From the NCBI GenBank assembly GCA_947652115.1, contig OX393567.1:17357521-17421520 (forward strand): a stretch of DNA of 64,000 nt, written 5' to 3'. This document shows, piece after piece, positions 1-10,039 of the stretch. Both the position numbers and the translations under genes were made by a program. The stretch's first letter is position 1; every line of letters starts with the position of its first letter. Under the pieces are notes generated by a model. It worked only from the letters and a program-made list of their open reading frames with translations. It was not told the DNA's origin and searched no databases. This DNA comes from Blastomussa wellsi (Eukaryota; Cnidaria; Anthozoa; Scleractinia; Plerogyridae).

Positions 1-404
1 AAATGACTCCGATGAGTGAAAAGCGAGGTTGTGCTTGTGGAGTGTCCCTTGAAAAGAAGATCTATGTCTTTGGTGGTACTGTCGATGCATTTTCCAGACA
101 TGCCAGTGTAAGTTGTGAGTTTTATGACATAACTTTGAATGAATGGCATTCGATGACGTCTATGCATGTTCCAAGATTTCATGCTAGTGCGGTCCTTCTG
201 CGAGATAAAATTTATGTGTTTGGCGGAATTGGAAGTGAGAGTGTTGACCGCCATAACTCTCGAATGGTGGAGTGTTATGATGTGCAGAGAAATCAGTGGG
301 ATATGGCACATTCCATGCCATATGAGGAGACATATTTTAGAGGGTGCCCAGTCAGTATGTTTAAAGACTTGCTACACTCGCTAAACAAAGTTACAATTGC
401 TTAG
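1..404 (+). CDS. Kelch-repeat protein, C-terminal part (KLHL-like)
   Basis: About 133 residues are visible, ending at the stop at 402-404; the gene begins before the window. The motif KIYVFGG occurs twice, and each is followed by a [CY]-x-Y/YDV segment and a later Trp (NEWHSM and NQWDMA). That is the spacing of kelch repeats, so at least two blades of a beta-propeller are present. In KLHL proteins the propeller binds substrates of CUL3 ubiquitin ligases; no BTB or BACK domain lies in the window, so that role is only inferred. The ATG at 3 is internal. An AATAAA at about 954 could be its polyadenylation signal. Confident as a kelch protein, not as to which one. Confidence 0.85.
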   Translation, partial: MTPMSEKRGCACGVSLEKKIYVFGGTVDAFSRHASVSCEFYDITLNEWHSMTSMHVPRFHASAVLLRDKIYVFGGIGSESVDRHNSRMVECYDVQRNQWDMAHSMPYEETYFRGCPVSMFKDLLHSLNKVTIA

Positions 405-1417
405 CAATGGTTGTGTTACAAGGGTATCATGTACAGTCAGCCTGTCTAATGTGACAGGCCCTGAGCTGTCATTTAGTATTTGCTTAATCTTTCTCAAAGA
501 TAGAAATTTCACACCACAGACACCTGCATAAGGTGGACACCTTTCTATTAAAGACAGAGATCTGTCTACTTAGACGGACAGTAGACCAGGACAGTAGGTA
601 ATGGTAGAAAGCATATCAACTTGCTTTTTCGTTTGATAAAACAAACCACTTATAAAGAACATACACTACTACAAAAATGTGAGTTATTGCACTATCTTAT
701 AACTCTTGCAAAATTACATATATGGCAAAGTCGAAAACAATCTAAAACTCCAAAGTGTGAAGCATTCATAAAATTAGTAGACTTAAAATATAGAACTGAG
801 AAATACATTGCTGTTAAAAATAATACACAGAAAATATTTCAGGTTAGGTGGCTATTATATAGGTGGCACTTATATATTATCAATAATAGCTTACAAATAC
901 AAATAGAATATACTGAGAGTCATTATAAATTTCTTTGTAACTGCAAAATGGCAATAAAATATGTGGGGAAAAAACCTTAGTCAGAAATCTCCATAAAAGA
1001 TAAACATTTTAGACACTTTGGCTGACACCCCAATGAAGTAGACACTTCTCTAGACACTTCACTGGGCAGAAGCGTTCCTCCTGTGTTTTTCATATTCACA
1101 CCGTTGTAATAATTTTAAGTGGGTACTCTCTATTAAAGACAGAGATCTGTCTAAAGTAGATAATGGTAGAAAGCATATCAAAGCATATCAACTTGCTTTT
1201 TCGTTTGGTAAAACAAATGACATATATGGGGAGATGTTATCAGATTCAGAACATACACTACTAGCATACAAATTACGTACAGTCAAATTTTCTAAAGTTT
1301 ACATGTGACATACCCTGTTGTACTAACTTTAGTCACAAATTTCCAAAAAAGATAAAAATTTTAGACACTTGTGCTGACACCCCAATGAGGTAGACACTTC
1401 TCTAGACCCTTCACTTA
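405..1417. repeat. Kelch 3' flank with duplicated blocks
   Basis: No gene is seen beyond the probable 3' UTR. A block at about 533-650 (core TCTATTAAAGACAGAGATCT) recurs at about 1127-1215. A second block at about 1021-1120 recurs at about 1372-1417 and resumes at 1932-1995, split there by the element at 1418-1928. This is a local tandem duplication of several hundred bases. Confidence 0.7.
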
Positions 1418-1928
1418 GGGACCGATCGTTTATTACGTCGCAGTGGGGGGCGGTGGTTTTGGAGGGGGGGTTCAATTTTGAAACAAGCTCCATTTTGGGG
1501 GGTACATTTTTATCTTGGTAGTCGCCATACTAAATGTGCACACCCGTGCCAGGGCTTTATCATGCACCATATTATGTACCGCAACCCAAAGGATTACATT
1601 CAAAACTATAAAAAGAATGATAACAATTTTATCCACACACAAACAGCTAAACTTCTTACAAACGAAGTAGAAAATACAGACAATAAACGAGAGAAAAGAT
1701 AAAAAAGATATTAAAAATGGGATAAAAATATGTATGTGTGAGGAACGAAGCAAAGAATTTTGCATTATTTAAATGGTCAGAAGGGGGGGGGGGGTAGACT
1801 TTTTAAAATTAGAGTTGCGAAGGGGGGTATAATTTTCTAAGTAATTATTTTTTGGGGGTACAGTTTAGAAACATCACACTTTTTTAAAAACCACCGCCCC
1901 CCCTGGGACGTAATAAACGATCGGTCCC
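1418..1928. mobile_element. 511-bp MITE with TTA target duplication
   Basis: The left end begins GGGACCGATCGTTTATTACG and the right end is its reverse complement, giving terminal inverted repeats of about 25 bp. Each end borders TTA (1415-1417 and 1929-1931). The related block at 1060-1120 lacks the insert, so it serves as an empty site. The interior has G-rich runs (about 1786-1796) and no coding region. It is non-autonomous; the superfamily was not determined. Confidence 0.85.
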
Positions 1929-2256
1929 TTAGGTCGGCAGAAACATTCCTCCTGTGTTTTTCATATTCACACCGTTGTAATAATTTTACGTGAATACTGA
2001 TAATTTGTTGTTCTGGTCCTGGCTTGTATTGAAATCGGTTTGCGCTCTAACTAGTTTAGGTTACACTTTGATTCCCACATCTGTTGCGCGTTAAGTCCTT
2101 TTCGCATGACATGTACAGCACGGAGCGTAATTTCACTTCCGGGTAAAAATTTGCATTTTTGACATACAGACGTCGCGTGAAAACATTTGCACTGCAATCA
2201 TACTGTACAAAACGCAACAGTAGCATTTGAATAAAATTTGATCAACAATAACTTTA

Positions 2257-2361
2257 GGCTAGATTTCCGGCCGATTTCCGCCGCTCTCTCTAGTCCGGTC
2301 TTCGTTTTCGGGGAGGAGCGCGCGCTCCGGTTCCCGAACAGCGGCTGGCTTTCGAGCCTGC
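2257..2361 (-). repeat. Dispersed GC-rich repeat, copy 1
   Basis: About 100 bp carrying the reverse complement of CCAGCCGCTGTTCGG, then a GC-rich core, and GGACTAGAGAGAGCGGCGGA. It matches 9438-9549 in the opposite orientation and, more briefly, 35888-35950. Its ends are partly complementary (AGGCTCG.. against ..CTAGATTTCC), so it may be a short transposable element. Confidence 0.6.
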
Positions 2362-2406
2362 ATAAACTTGGAATTATTTAAAAAATGGTGTTATTTTACA
2401 ATCATG

Positions 2407-2412
2407 TTTATT
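2407..2412 (-). promoter_or_regulatory. Candidate polyadenylation signal of microprotein gene A
   Basis: AATAAA on the - strand, about 1.07 kb downstream of the stop of the gene at 3478-3663. The duplicated block shared with copy B begins close by, so the duplicated unit could be a whole transcription unit with a long 3' UTR. This is inference. Confidence 0.3.
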
Positions 2413-2865
2413 ATACAATCAAGCCAGAGACAAGCGACCTACATGGTTCATTAAAAACAACGAACATAGAAAACATTTAGACATGGTATACTGAATTTGC
2501 AACTCTGTTTTATAACTGTTCGCGATAACTACAATACCACTCCAATGGCCAAATGCATTTTCCCGGGATTTTTGCACACTTCAATGAGACGTCTTCAAAA
2601 GTAAAAACTGGCGTGAAGTTCTTGATATTAAAAAATTCTTCATTTAAAACTGTCCTTGATTACTACTGTCACACTCCAGTGGCCAAAGGCTCAAGTATAA
2701 AAATGTCCGCTGCAAATTCTTGCTTGTACCATATATTCCTAAAATCAAACGTCAAAACATTACATCAAAGGGATTTTTCTTTCCTTACTTCAGTAAAGAG
2801 TAATTCTCCAAGTCGCCGCTCATTTTCGGGACTATCGCCGCTCACTCGCGGGCGCAATCCCCAAG

Positions 2866-3050
2866 TTAGGGGCTGATTACATGAGGCCGGTTAGCCGGCC
2901 TCGTTTCAGTTTGCCGAGATCTCGGAACGTCTGTTAAACGCAACAAAAATTAACTTCGCGATTACATGACAACCGGGTCATCCCGGTTAGCCCACAAAGC
3001 AATCCAGCCCCGCTACCCGGGCCAGCCCGGCTCATGTAATCAGGCCCTAA
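2866..3050. mobile_element. 185-bp MITE with ~20-bp inverted ends
   Basis: It begins TTAGGGGCTGATTACATGAG and ends CTCATGTAATCAGGCCCTAA. Further inverted segments inside (GGCCGGTTAGCCGGCC; CCCGGTTAGCCC against GGGCCAGCCCGG) make it strongly foldback. It lies downstream of microprotein gene A and is absent from copy B. No coding capacity. Confidence 0.75.
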
Positions 3051-3477
3051 ACCGCCATGTCACAAGGCTTCCAATACGCGATCCTCGAGCATTGTTTCGA
3101 GTTGCGTGTTATTTCTTTTACGCTTGTAAAATTGGACGGTGTGAACATTTTACATGCGTGCGCACCTTGAAGCATCGCGGTGGCGGGCCGCGGTCGCGTA
3201 TTTTCCGCGAGAAAACCATTCAAGGGAAAAAAGAAAACATGCCAAAATAAGCTAGATAAACAATTTTTTTAAGAGAATAAGCCGTACATAAAAATAAACA
3301 AATATAAAACGACAATAAAAGCTTGCACATAAAGCTACCAAATTTTAAAAGAACGAAATCTTAGCTTTGCAAGTACTAAACAACGCGCCAACCGTCTAGT
3401 GAAAATTAAAACTTCTGAAATAAATATCTAACCCTCTGTTGCTACTACAAAATATATGAACAAGCGCGCTCGCCTTT

Positions 3478-3663
3478 TCAGCCATCCCTCTCGTCATTTT
3501 CTTGTGCTTCTTTCCGCGGAGGCCCTTCCAAATCGTCCGGCTCTCCTCTGATCTCGCCCTGCTCTGTTTCTTTCTTCTCCAAGAATTTCAAAACAGCCAG
3601 TGTGGTTAACACGCCGACGGCAGCGAACACAGCACTCCGCAAAATCTCTTCGCGAGGTAACAT
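3478..3663 (-). CDS. Single-pass membrane microprotein A (61 aa)
   Basis: A 61-residue ORF. The N terminus MLPREEILRS is followed by a hydrophobic stretch at about residues 11-27 (AVFAAVGVLTTLAVLKF), then a strongly charged tail with many Glu, Lys, Arg and Asp. This predicts one membrane helix with a short N-terminal side and a polar C-terminal side. It aligns over its full length with the ORF at 6765-6947: shared EILRS, VF.A.G, VLK.LE, a Glu/Arg-rich stretch and a final DER. Conservation concentrated in the coding part of a duplicated block supports a real protein. The leader on the - strand leads to a CCAAT-containing repeat array at 3804-3948. No family was recognised; the organelle or membrane is unknown. 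Confidence 0.65.
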   Translation of the reverse strand: MLPREEILRSAVFAAVGVLTTLAVLKFLEKKETEQGEIRGEPDDLEGPPRKEAQENDERDG

Positions 3664-3803
3664 CTCTAGTAGGCTTTGGAAAGCACGCTACGAACTGTGC
3701 TAACGATATAGCTTGTGACCGCTTTCGGAAGAAGGCAGTGTGGTTATTTACAGGCAGGGAGGTAATCGGATAGTGTGCAGAATTTCGATACGTACAAGGT
3801 TAT

Positions 3804-3948
3804 TAGCAGCCAATGAAATTGTTAGCAGACAATGAAACTGTTGCTGCTCGGCGCTAGTGCGCGAGATGTATTTATATAGCAGCCAATGAAATTGTTGCTG
3901 TTCGGCGCTAGTGCGCGAGATGAATTAAAATAGCAGCCAATGAAACTT
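3804..3948. promoter_or_regulatory. 54-bp tandem repeats with CCAAT boxes, upstream of gene A
   Basis: Units start at 3824, 3878 and 3932 (period 54), each opening with AGCAGCCAATGAAA or a one-base variant and carrying GGCGCTAGTGCGCGAGATG. A further partial unit begins at 3804. The repeated CCAAT boxes and the position 140-285 bp upstream of the - strand ATG at 3663 suggest promoter elements. Gene B has only a lone inverted CCAAT (GATTGG at about 7051), not this array. Confidence 0.55.
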
Positions 3949-4885
3949 TACCAGTTTCATTTTTCTGCGCAACCAACCAAATTCTAGATACGTTACGTCA
4001 ATGACAGCCTCCCACGCAGACTTCGTCAATCCGGAATATAAACACATTTCAGACAGTTATAACGACAGTGGAATGCCCAAAAATGCAGACGGCATTCATT
4101 GTTTTGGATCCATTATTTTACAGAAAAGCTGGGGAAGAAGGGCGCGCACGTACGGATGAGCGGTGTTTTTCGGGGAATCCCCGACTACATTCTATTGCTC
4201 GGTTGGTACAAACGTTTCACACAGCATGAAAAGATAACTTTATTGAGGTGAAAGCCAACTTAAAGCTGGCGTAATCGTCTGTTTCAAGCAGCTTTACGCC
4301 AACTTTACGTTTTAAAAAGCTGACGTTTACTGATACTCATATTTAAAGCCTTCTTAAAGAGACTAAAACATAAACCAACTTTACACACAGTAGCTTAAGT
4401 GCGAGTTTAACGAAGTTTTAATGCATAGCGTTAAGTTGGACATAGTAAATGGTAACCAACTTTAAGGAGATTTAAGCCAGTTTTAAATTTCTGTAAATCT
4501 CAATTTCCCTGCTGCGTTGGACCATGATACGTGGTGTCGGTCGAATGTTGGTGATACACAGAGAGCCTACAGGGAAGAGCGGGCGATTGTGTACTAATAC
4601 AAACCTATTACATTGTGATACAGGGGTATTTAATTTGCTCGCAGTATGACACAACCTTAGGAAGATGAGTATAAGTACCACTACCATATCAGAAATTTCA
4701 TTAATTTTATCATTTTTGCAGCCTAGCTCTCTGCTTTCATTAGAATTATTGCAGCACTGAATTGTGAAGGATCAAAACAGCAGGGGCCTAAAGTGTCTGT
4801 CTTTCAAGCGCCAAGTTCAAGTTTTCGTTAAAAATATCAGAGTTTCTTTTCACTCATTTCATATCATAACCCACTTTTAAACTGT

Positions 4886-4888
<3 letters not shown>
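3949..4888. other. Intergenic, no gene seen
   Basis: No convincing coding region on either strand. From about 4255 to 4480 the sequence is rich in degenerate copies of AGCTTTACGCCAACTTTA-like words, possibly an old repeat. A GCCTCCCACGCAGAC fragment at about 4008 matches the hairpin at 6325-6407. Confidence 0.4.
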
Positions 4889-4920
<32 letters not shown>

Positions 4921-5147
4921 TATAATAATAAACTTTATTTGAGTGTCAGTTGTATCTAGCACTGACGTACTGAATGGGGACACTGTAAAGCAAAAATGAA
5001 ATCAAATCAAATGTAAATGTTGGTTTTGTGGAGAGGGGAAAACCGGAGTACCCGGCGAAAAACCTCTCGGAGCAGAGTAGAGAACCAACAAACTCAGCCC
5101 ACATATGACGCCGGGGCCGGGAATCGAACCCGGGCCACATAAGGCGC
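4889..5147 (-). mobile_element. tRNA-derived SINE copy
   Basis: On the - strand a tRNA-like B box (GGGTTCGATTCCCGG, near 5125) is followed by a body containing AGAGGTTTTTCGCCGGGTAC and ends in a TAA/ATT-type microsatellite tail at 4889-4930. The tRNA-like 5' end is truncated at about 5147, next to a separate MITE. Confidence 0.7.
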
Positions 5148-5173
5148 CACGTGTGTTTGAAGCATATTTTTTA

Positions 5174-5358
5174 ATAAGCCAATTCAGAGTTTCAAGAACA
5201 CTTGCGCGCGTCGGGATAAAAGGGAGGCATATAATTTTCTTCTTTTGTCATGCAAAATACTTGCATGAATTTGAATTCAAAATCTTTTGTATTTTTAATA
5301 TATGCTTGATTTTATCCCGACGTGCGCAAGTTGTTTTTTTAACTCCGAACTGGCTTAT
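5174..5358. mobile_element. Palindromic MITE
   Basis: ATAAGCCAATTCAGAGTTT at the left pairs with AACTCCGAACTGGCTTAT at the right. Further in, CTTGCGCGCGTCGGGATAAA pairs with TTTATCCCGACGTGCGCAAG. The structure is foldback with a short AT-rich loop and no coding capacity. Confidence 0.75.
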
Positions 5359-6324
5359 AACGTGGCCGGAGTCAAGGCGTACATACAAAGAAGAGCGGTA
5401 TCTGTGAACTGAGTGTACGTAACTGAGACCAATGCTACAAGGAACAAACATATTACCGTGAACAATATTCACAGCTAAGCCAGCAGGTAACAACTGGATC
5501 TTGTAAACGTTGAAAGTTGTCATACATACTACAAAAGATTGGGTCTGTTTTTCAAACTACTAAGCTATTTACAACAATAGTTATCGTCTTCTCGCTCTAC
5601 ATATGAATTAACAAAAGTGTTTAGTAGCTGACAACAAAGTCGGTTGTAAATTATATCGTTATTTTCAAAACTAGTTTAAGATTCGGTTTTACATCGCCGT
5701 CGTCTTCCACTGCATCAGGCAAAAAAAAAAAAAAATACAGCCACAAAAAGTATGCTAAAAATCACAACAGAAATTGTTCAAATAAAAAAAAAGATATTAC
5801 GTGAAAGTCATAGGTTAATTCTTGGGTTGTTTTTTTCCACCGCATTTACACGGTGATCACTGCTCGTACGTACTGTGCATCAAAAAACAACCTTCTTACA
5901 ACGTGAAGAGAAAACCAACGCACAAGGAAATAGTAGTTAGATATGGTATTTACAATCCTCTGTTTTAAAATTGTTCGTGACAACGTCTGGCAGTGTCCAT
6001 CCAGGTCAAAGGTATGGTGGTAATTCCGGTAAATCTGACCTGCGTAAGAAGTTAAAATTAAATGTCTGCTGTAAGATATCGCTTGTGCTTTCTACTTCTA
6101 GAAACTCAACATCAGATCAAGACTTCTGTCGTTCCTTAATTTTAACTCTAAAAACAGTTCACGAAAACGAAGAAACTTCATAACGCGGTTAAGATAAACT
6201 CAAGCTGGATTCCATGTTTTCGCAAGGAAACGAACGATCCGATACCTTGCTGAATGTGTTTGTCACGTGATACTTTATTCTCCATCATGTACCACAACAC
6301 GTGCTGTGGTTTCCCTAGCCAGCT

Positions 6325-6407
6325 TGCCTCCCACGCAGTCGTTTTAAGGACCGCGTTTCACTTCTGAGATTGAAACGCGGTCCCCTAAAGACGGCTGTGT
6401 GGGAGGC
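6325..6407. repeat. Long perfect-stem hairpin
   Basis: GCCTCCCACGCAGTCGTTTT..GGACCGCGTTTCA pairs with TGAAACGCGGTCC..AAAGACGGCTGTGTGGGAGGC around a ~10-base loop. Probably a very small foldback transposable element. It lies within the 3' flank of gene B. Confidence 0.75.
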
Positions 6408-6764
6408 TGAAGTTTTCCGTGACAAACAATGTTCTGACCAGTAGCCTCGTATGTCACGCTTTCGGTCACGGCTAGGAATGAGGCACAAAAACTCCCACGC
6501 AACTTCTTGTGCGCCGTGGGTGTCTCGTGTGCGTCCCGTTCAAAAGAAAAGGAATGTATACCAAAGTCATACCGTAGATCAATATTTTTTTCTAACAGAA
6601 TAAACCACACATTAACATTAAACAAATATGAAACGGCAATGAAAAAGATATTTGAAAATAGAAATCTTTTCTCGTTACGGGCTCTTCTAAAACTTTTGAA
6701 ACAAATAATTTGCCTCTTATTTTTCTTTTTTCCACTAAATACGTGAACAAGTTGACTCACCTCA

Positions 6765-6947
6765 TCAAAACCTCTCGTCATGCTCTTCTGGCTGTTTCGC
6801 AGCTTGGTTCAAAGCATCCTCTCTTCTGACTTCTCTCTGCGCCGCTGATCCTTTAGTATCTTCCAACAACTTCAAAACCAGTACGGAGATTATACCGCCG
6901 ATGGCAACGAACACACCACTCCGCAAAATTTCTTTGCAAGAAAACAT
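6765..6947 (-). CDS. Single-pass membrane microprotein B (60 aa)
   Basis: Paralogue of the protein at 3478-3663 with the same design: MFSCKEILRS, a hydrophobic helix at about residues 11-27 (GVFVAIGGIISVLVLKL), then a charged tail ending EEHDERF. The two share roughly a third of their residues, mostly in EILRS, the helix, the VLK.LE juxtamembrane motif and the tail end, while the linker has diverged. Both are on the same strand 3.3 kb apart inside a duplicated block, so they arose by tandem duplication. The ATG at 6947 is chosen because it aligns with that of copy A. The family is not recognised. Confidence 0.65.
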   Translation of the reverse strand: MFSCKEILRSGVFVAIGGIISVLVLKLLEDTKGSAAQREVRREDALNQAAKQPEEHDERF

Positions 6948-7151
6948 CTCTGCTAAGTTTTGCTTTGCAACTCACGCACTGTTCCAGTGATATGTAGCGG
7001 ACGAACAAAAATACGAAAACTACCTACTAACTACCTGTGTACTCACGTGTGATTGGCTTAACCCAAAATTTCGCCCACGCTGATCGTTTGAACCGGCCTA
7101 AGGCCCGGTTCATGTGCCGAATCTAATAATTAGGTTTGGCACTTCTAACTA

Positions 7152-7540
7152 ATGAAATGGTACCTGATACGGACACTCTTTCAATAAACGAGTTGCCAGT
7201 GGCAACCTCGCAAACAAATGTTTAGTATTGTTTAAACTACAGTAAATTTTAACAGCGGCGTATTGATCACTCATTTTGTGGCGAAAGGCCATTTTGCTCA
7301 CTGAGGCAGGTTTTAATTCATGCATTTTCGGATAGTCCAAATGCAATGTTAGTTCTTAATGGTTATGTGATGGCTGTTCCAAAAAAACCAGATTCTTTTT
7401 ATCTAATTGATTCACATGCAATAAATTGCCTGGGAATGCCCGATGAAAATGGTACGGCAATTGGCATGTTTTAAAGTTTTCTGAACTAGCTGAATGTCAA
7501 AATCATCTTGAAACTTTAGCGTGTTGTCTGACTGTAAGCT
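7152..7540 (+). pseudogene. Decayed transposon-borne protease-like domain (SFYLIDSHA...DENGTA)
   Basis: One reading frame from about 7152 to 7473 gives a protein-like series interrupted by a TAG (about 7218) and a TAA (about 7254). It then runs openly through FCSLRQVLIHAFSDSPNAML, a hydrophobic stretch, FYLIDSHA and GMPDENGTAIGMF to a stop. An ELAECQNHLETLA segment follows in another frame (about 7482-7520). The pattern of an FYL.DSH box followed by P.NGTA is one I associate with OTU/C76-like cysteine-protease domains in large invertebrate transposon proteins, for example those linked to Helitron or PIF1 helicases. That assignment is from memory of the motif. The stops and frame shift make it non-functional. 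Confidence 0.5.
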
Positions 7541-7544
7541 TAGT

Positions 7545-8361
7545 TGAAATTATATTTGTCCATGTTTTTATAGTTATTGGTTTCTCGTATTTTGTTAAAA
7601 TTAGCTCAAAAATTGAACCATAAATTCATAAAAAAGAACTTAGTTTGTATATCAATACTACAATTCATAAAGACCAAACTGCGCTAATTAACATGACGTC
7701 TAAGTACCACCAGTAGAAATATTGATTCAAAACCCTAATTTAGACAATACCTGATTATGTCTTCAACTTCATCTAGGCTAATCACCTAGGTTACAATTAT
7801 CGTGAACTTCAAACGACAGCCAAGTAACCAACCTTTTTGAAGTAGACAGAAGTTTAGGCACAACGGGCTGTATTCCAGAACGGGAACCGGAAATGGTATA
7901 TGGCTTATCAAAACTTTTGACAATAGTAATCGTTCATGTTTCAAATCTTTTGATACAAATGCACATACTATTGCTTAACCTTACCAGACAGAGGCAGCAC
8001 TCAACTTCTCCTTGAGAACTACTAGTTTTAATAGTAATGCCTCGGGCCTGCTTCTGAAGTTATGAATATAAATTTAATCGCATGCGCAGTTCTCATGCAT
8101 AGTTCGCATTTCATAGAAGTTGTATCTTGAATATAATTATTTCAACGAAGATAAAAGGTCGTGGTTTCCGGATCCAAATTATGGTACATTAGAAGTCTTC
8201 AAGCTGTGGCTTCCAGTGAAAGAACTGTAAAACAACTGTAAACTGTATATGAAATTATTCGCCGACATGCCGAAAGTGTTCTGCTCAAGAAGGGTGTTTT
8301 CCTATCGAGATATAACGGCTGAAGCGTCCGTAAAGAAATCTAACACTGTTGACATCTAATA
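7545..8361. other. Intergenic, no gene seen
   Basis: AT-rich sequence without a supported ORF or recognised repeat. Confidence 0.4.
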
Positions 8362-8659
8362 CAGGGTTCGTACTCTTTTGAGCTTTTGAAATTCCATGAC
8401 TTTCCATGACCTTTTCCATGACTTGTCCAAGTTTTCCATGACCTAAATTTGAGCATTTTCTAAAAGATCATCTTTCATTTTGGGCACATTTTTACGATTT
8501 TCTTCACAAAAAACCTAATTGATTTTGTACTTTTTTAATAAACAAAATTTCCATGACTTTCCATGACCCACACTTAAATTCCATGACTTTCCAGGCCTGG
8601 AAAATGAAATTATAAAATTCCATGACTTTCCAGGTTTTCCATGACCTGTACGAACCCTG
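8362..8659. mobile_element. MITE with CAGGGTTCGTAC ends and TTCCATGAC internal repeats
   Basis: The terminal inverted repeats CAGGGTTCGTAC and GTACGAACCCTG are exact. The interior holds many direct and inverted copies of TTCCATGACTTTCCA-like words on both sides of a central AT-rich part. Non-autonomous, no coding region. Confidence 0.8.
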
Positions 8660-10039
8660 CAAAAAGGACGATGTCATTTATGGGGGATTCCCCTGCTTAA
8701 CTTTGCGCCGTGCACTTGCATATTAAGCCCTGTGTTTTCGTATAAATGACGACTGTGTTTGGACGTCACGTTATCCTGGCTTCTTCGAGCTCTATTTACC
8801 AGTGCTCTTTAGATCTTGTATTTTTGTTTTCCTTATTCGCATGTTATCTCATAACTTGAGATAATTTTCTTCACTCGTCAACAAGTGCGACTTTTTGTCT
8901 CGCTTGTTAACAGCGGCCATGTGCAACACGCCAATTTCATGGACACAAATCATGCACACAAATCAACACAAATTCTTTGCACTATTTATTGTCATGTCTA
9001 CTCTATGATAAAGAACAAAAATCGTTAACTCCAACTTATACATATTTTGAAAGAAAATGAACTAAACCTGGACTTAAACTTCAGCTTAAAACAGTAAAAA
9101 AAAGTCCGATTTGCTCGGTTGACAGCGACAGAACATACTTGAATAAACAATTGTGTCTTGCTATAAAGAAAATGTGAATGATCTAACAGTATTGCCCCAA
9201 CCAACGAACAAAAGCTTACCGCACGTACCGAAAGTAAACCGGAGAGAAAGTAAAGGGTCAGTCAGTAAACAATAGGGCACTTTCGAATTACAAAAATTCA
9301 GTTTGATACCGAGGCCTAAAGGCCATAAACAAAGAAAATAGAAACAGGATGGTTATTTACTTCTGAATTGTAATATAGCTATGGTGAGTGCGCATCACGA
9401 AATTCCAAACACTGTTTTGAGCTAGTCGAGGCGTAAGTAGGCTCGATTACCAGCCGCTGTTCGGAAACCGGAGCCCGCGCTCCTCCTCTCCTCCTTCTCG
9501 GGAGGGAACGAAGACCGGACTCGAGAGAGCGCCGGAAAGCGCCTAAGGCATAAGCTACAGAGTAAATATGTCACGGTCCATTCCGAAAAGATTGGTTGCC
9601 AATGATGGCAGCGACCGTAATCGGCGACACCATCAAGAGAAAGTGCATGTTAAAAAAACTCGCATGCAATGTACCACAAAAAATCTGTTTTTACCATAAC
9701 TGCATAAATTCTCGCGCGCTCATTGGCATTGACGTCATGACGCGCGCTTCAGTTGAAAACTTTCAAAAACAACTTCAATCGCTCAAACTGTTTACAACCT
9801 TCGGTGCTGTTAGTTCTCATTGAATTAATCTGTGAAGGGAAAACTCCAAAGTTTGGCGTGAAACTCATTGAAGGGAGCGCCGGTTTATTTTTGCCGTGTT
9901 CTGCCGAGGCATAGAGAGTGGACAGAACTTTGTATTAATTCATCTGGTTTTCAAGAATTTCATAATGGAATAAAGGTTAGTTGTTAAAATTCTGTTTCTA
10001 CAGTTTGGCCTTGAGTTACTTATATAATAAATTTGAAGT
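8660..10039. other. Intergenic, no gene recognised
   Basis: Apart from the repeat at 9438-9549, nothing is supported. A 75-codon ORF at 9596-9823 has no recognisable features and is probably chance. Confidence 0.4.
9438..9549 (+). repeat. Dispersed GC-rich repeat, copy 2
   Basis: Begins TAGGCTCGATTACCAGCCGC and carries ACGAAGACCGGACT near its end. Inverted relative to 2257-2361. The third copy at 35888-35950 lacks about 40 bp of the core. Confidence 0.6.

Larger units (their letters stand above)
2390..3740 (-). repeat. Segmental duplication, copy A (partner 5850-7010)
   Basis: Similarity to copy B covers the flanks as well as the coding parts. Examples are 2500-2550 against 5950-5990 (CTCTGTTTT..A.TGTTCG.GA), 3270-3320 against 6590-6645 (AACAAATAT.AAACG.CAAT), and the leaders just upstream of both ATGs. 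Copy A has gained the MITE at 2866-3050. Confidence 0.65.
5850..7010 (-). repeat. Segmental duplication, copy B (partner 2390-3740)
   Basis: Shares coding, 5' leader and 3' flank similarity with copy A. It differs by carrying the hairpin at 6325-6407 in place of the MITE seen in copy A. Confidence 0.65.

Noticed and set aside
3804..3948. CRISPR-like array
   Set aside because: The 54-bp units are contiguous tandem repeats without unique spacers, and the genome is eukaryotic.
6344..6781. 145-codon - strand ORF overlapping microprotein gene B
   Set aside because: It runs through the hairpin at 6325-6407 and the 3' flank of the gene; no counterpart in copy A.
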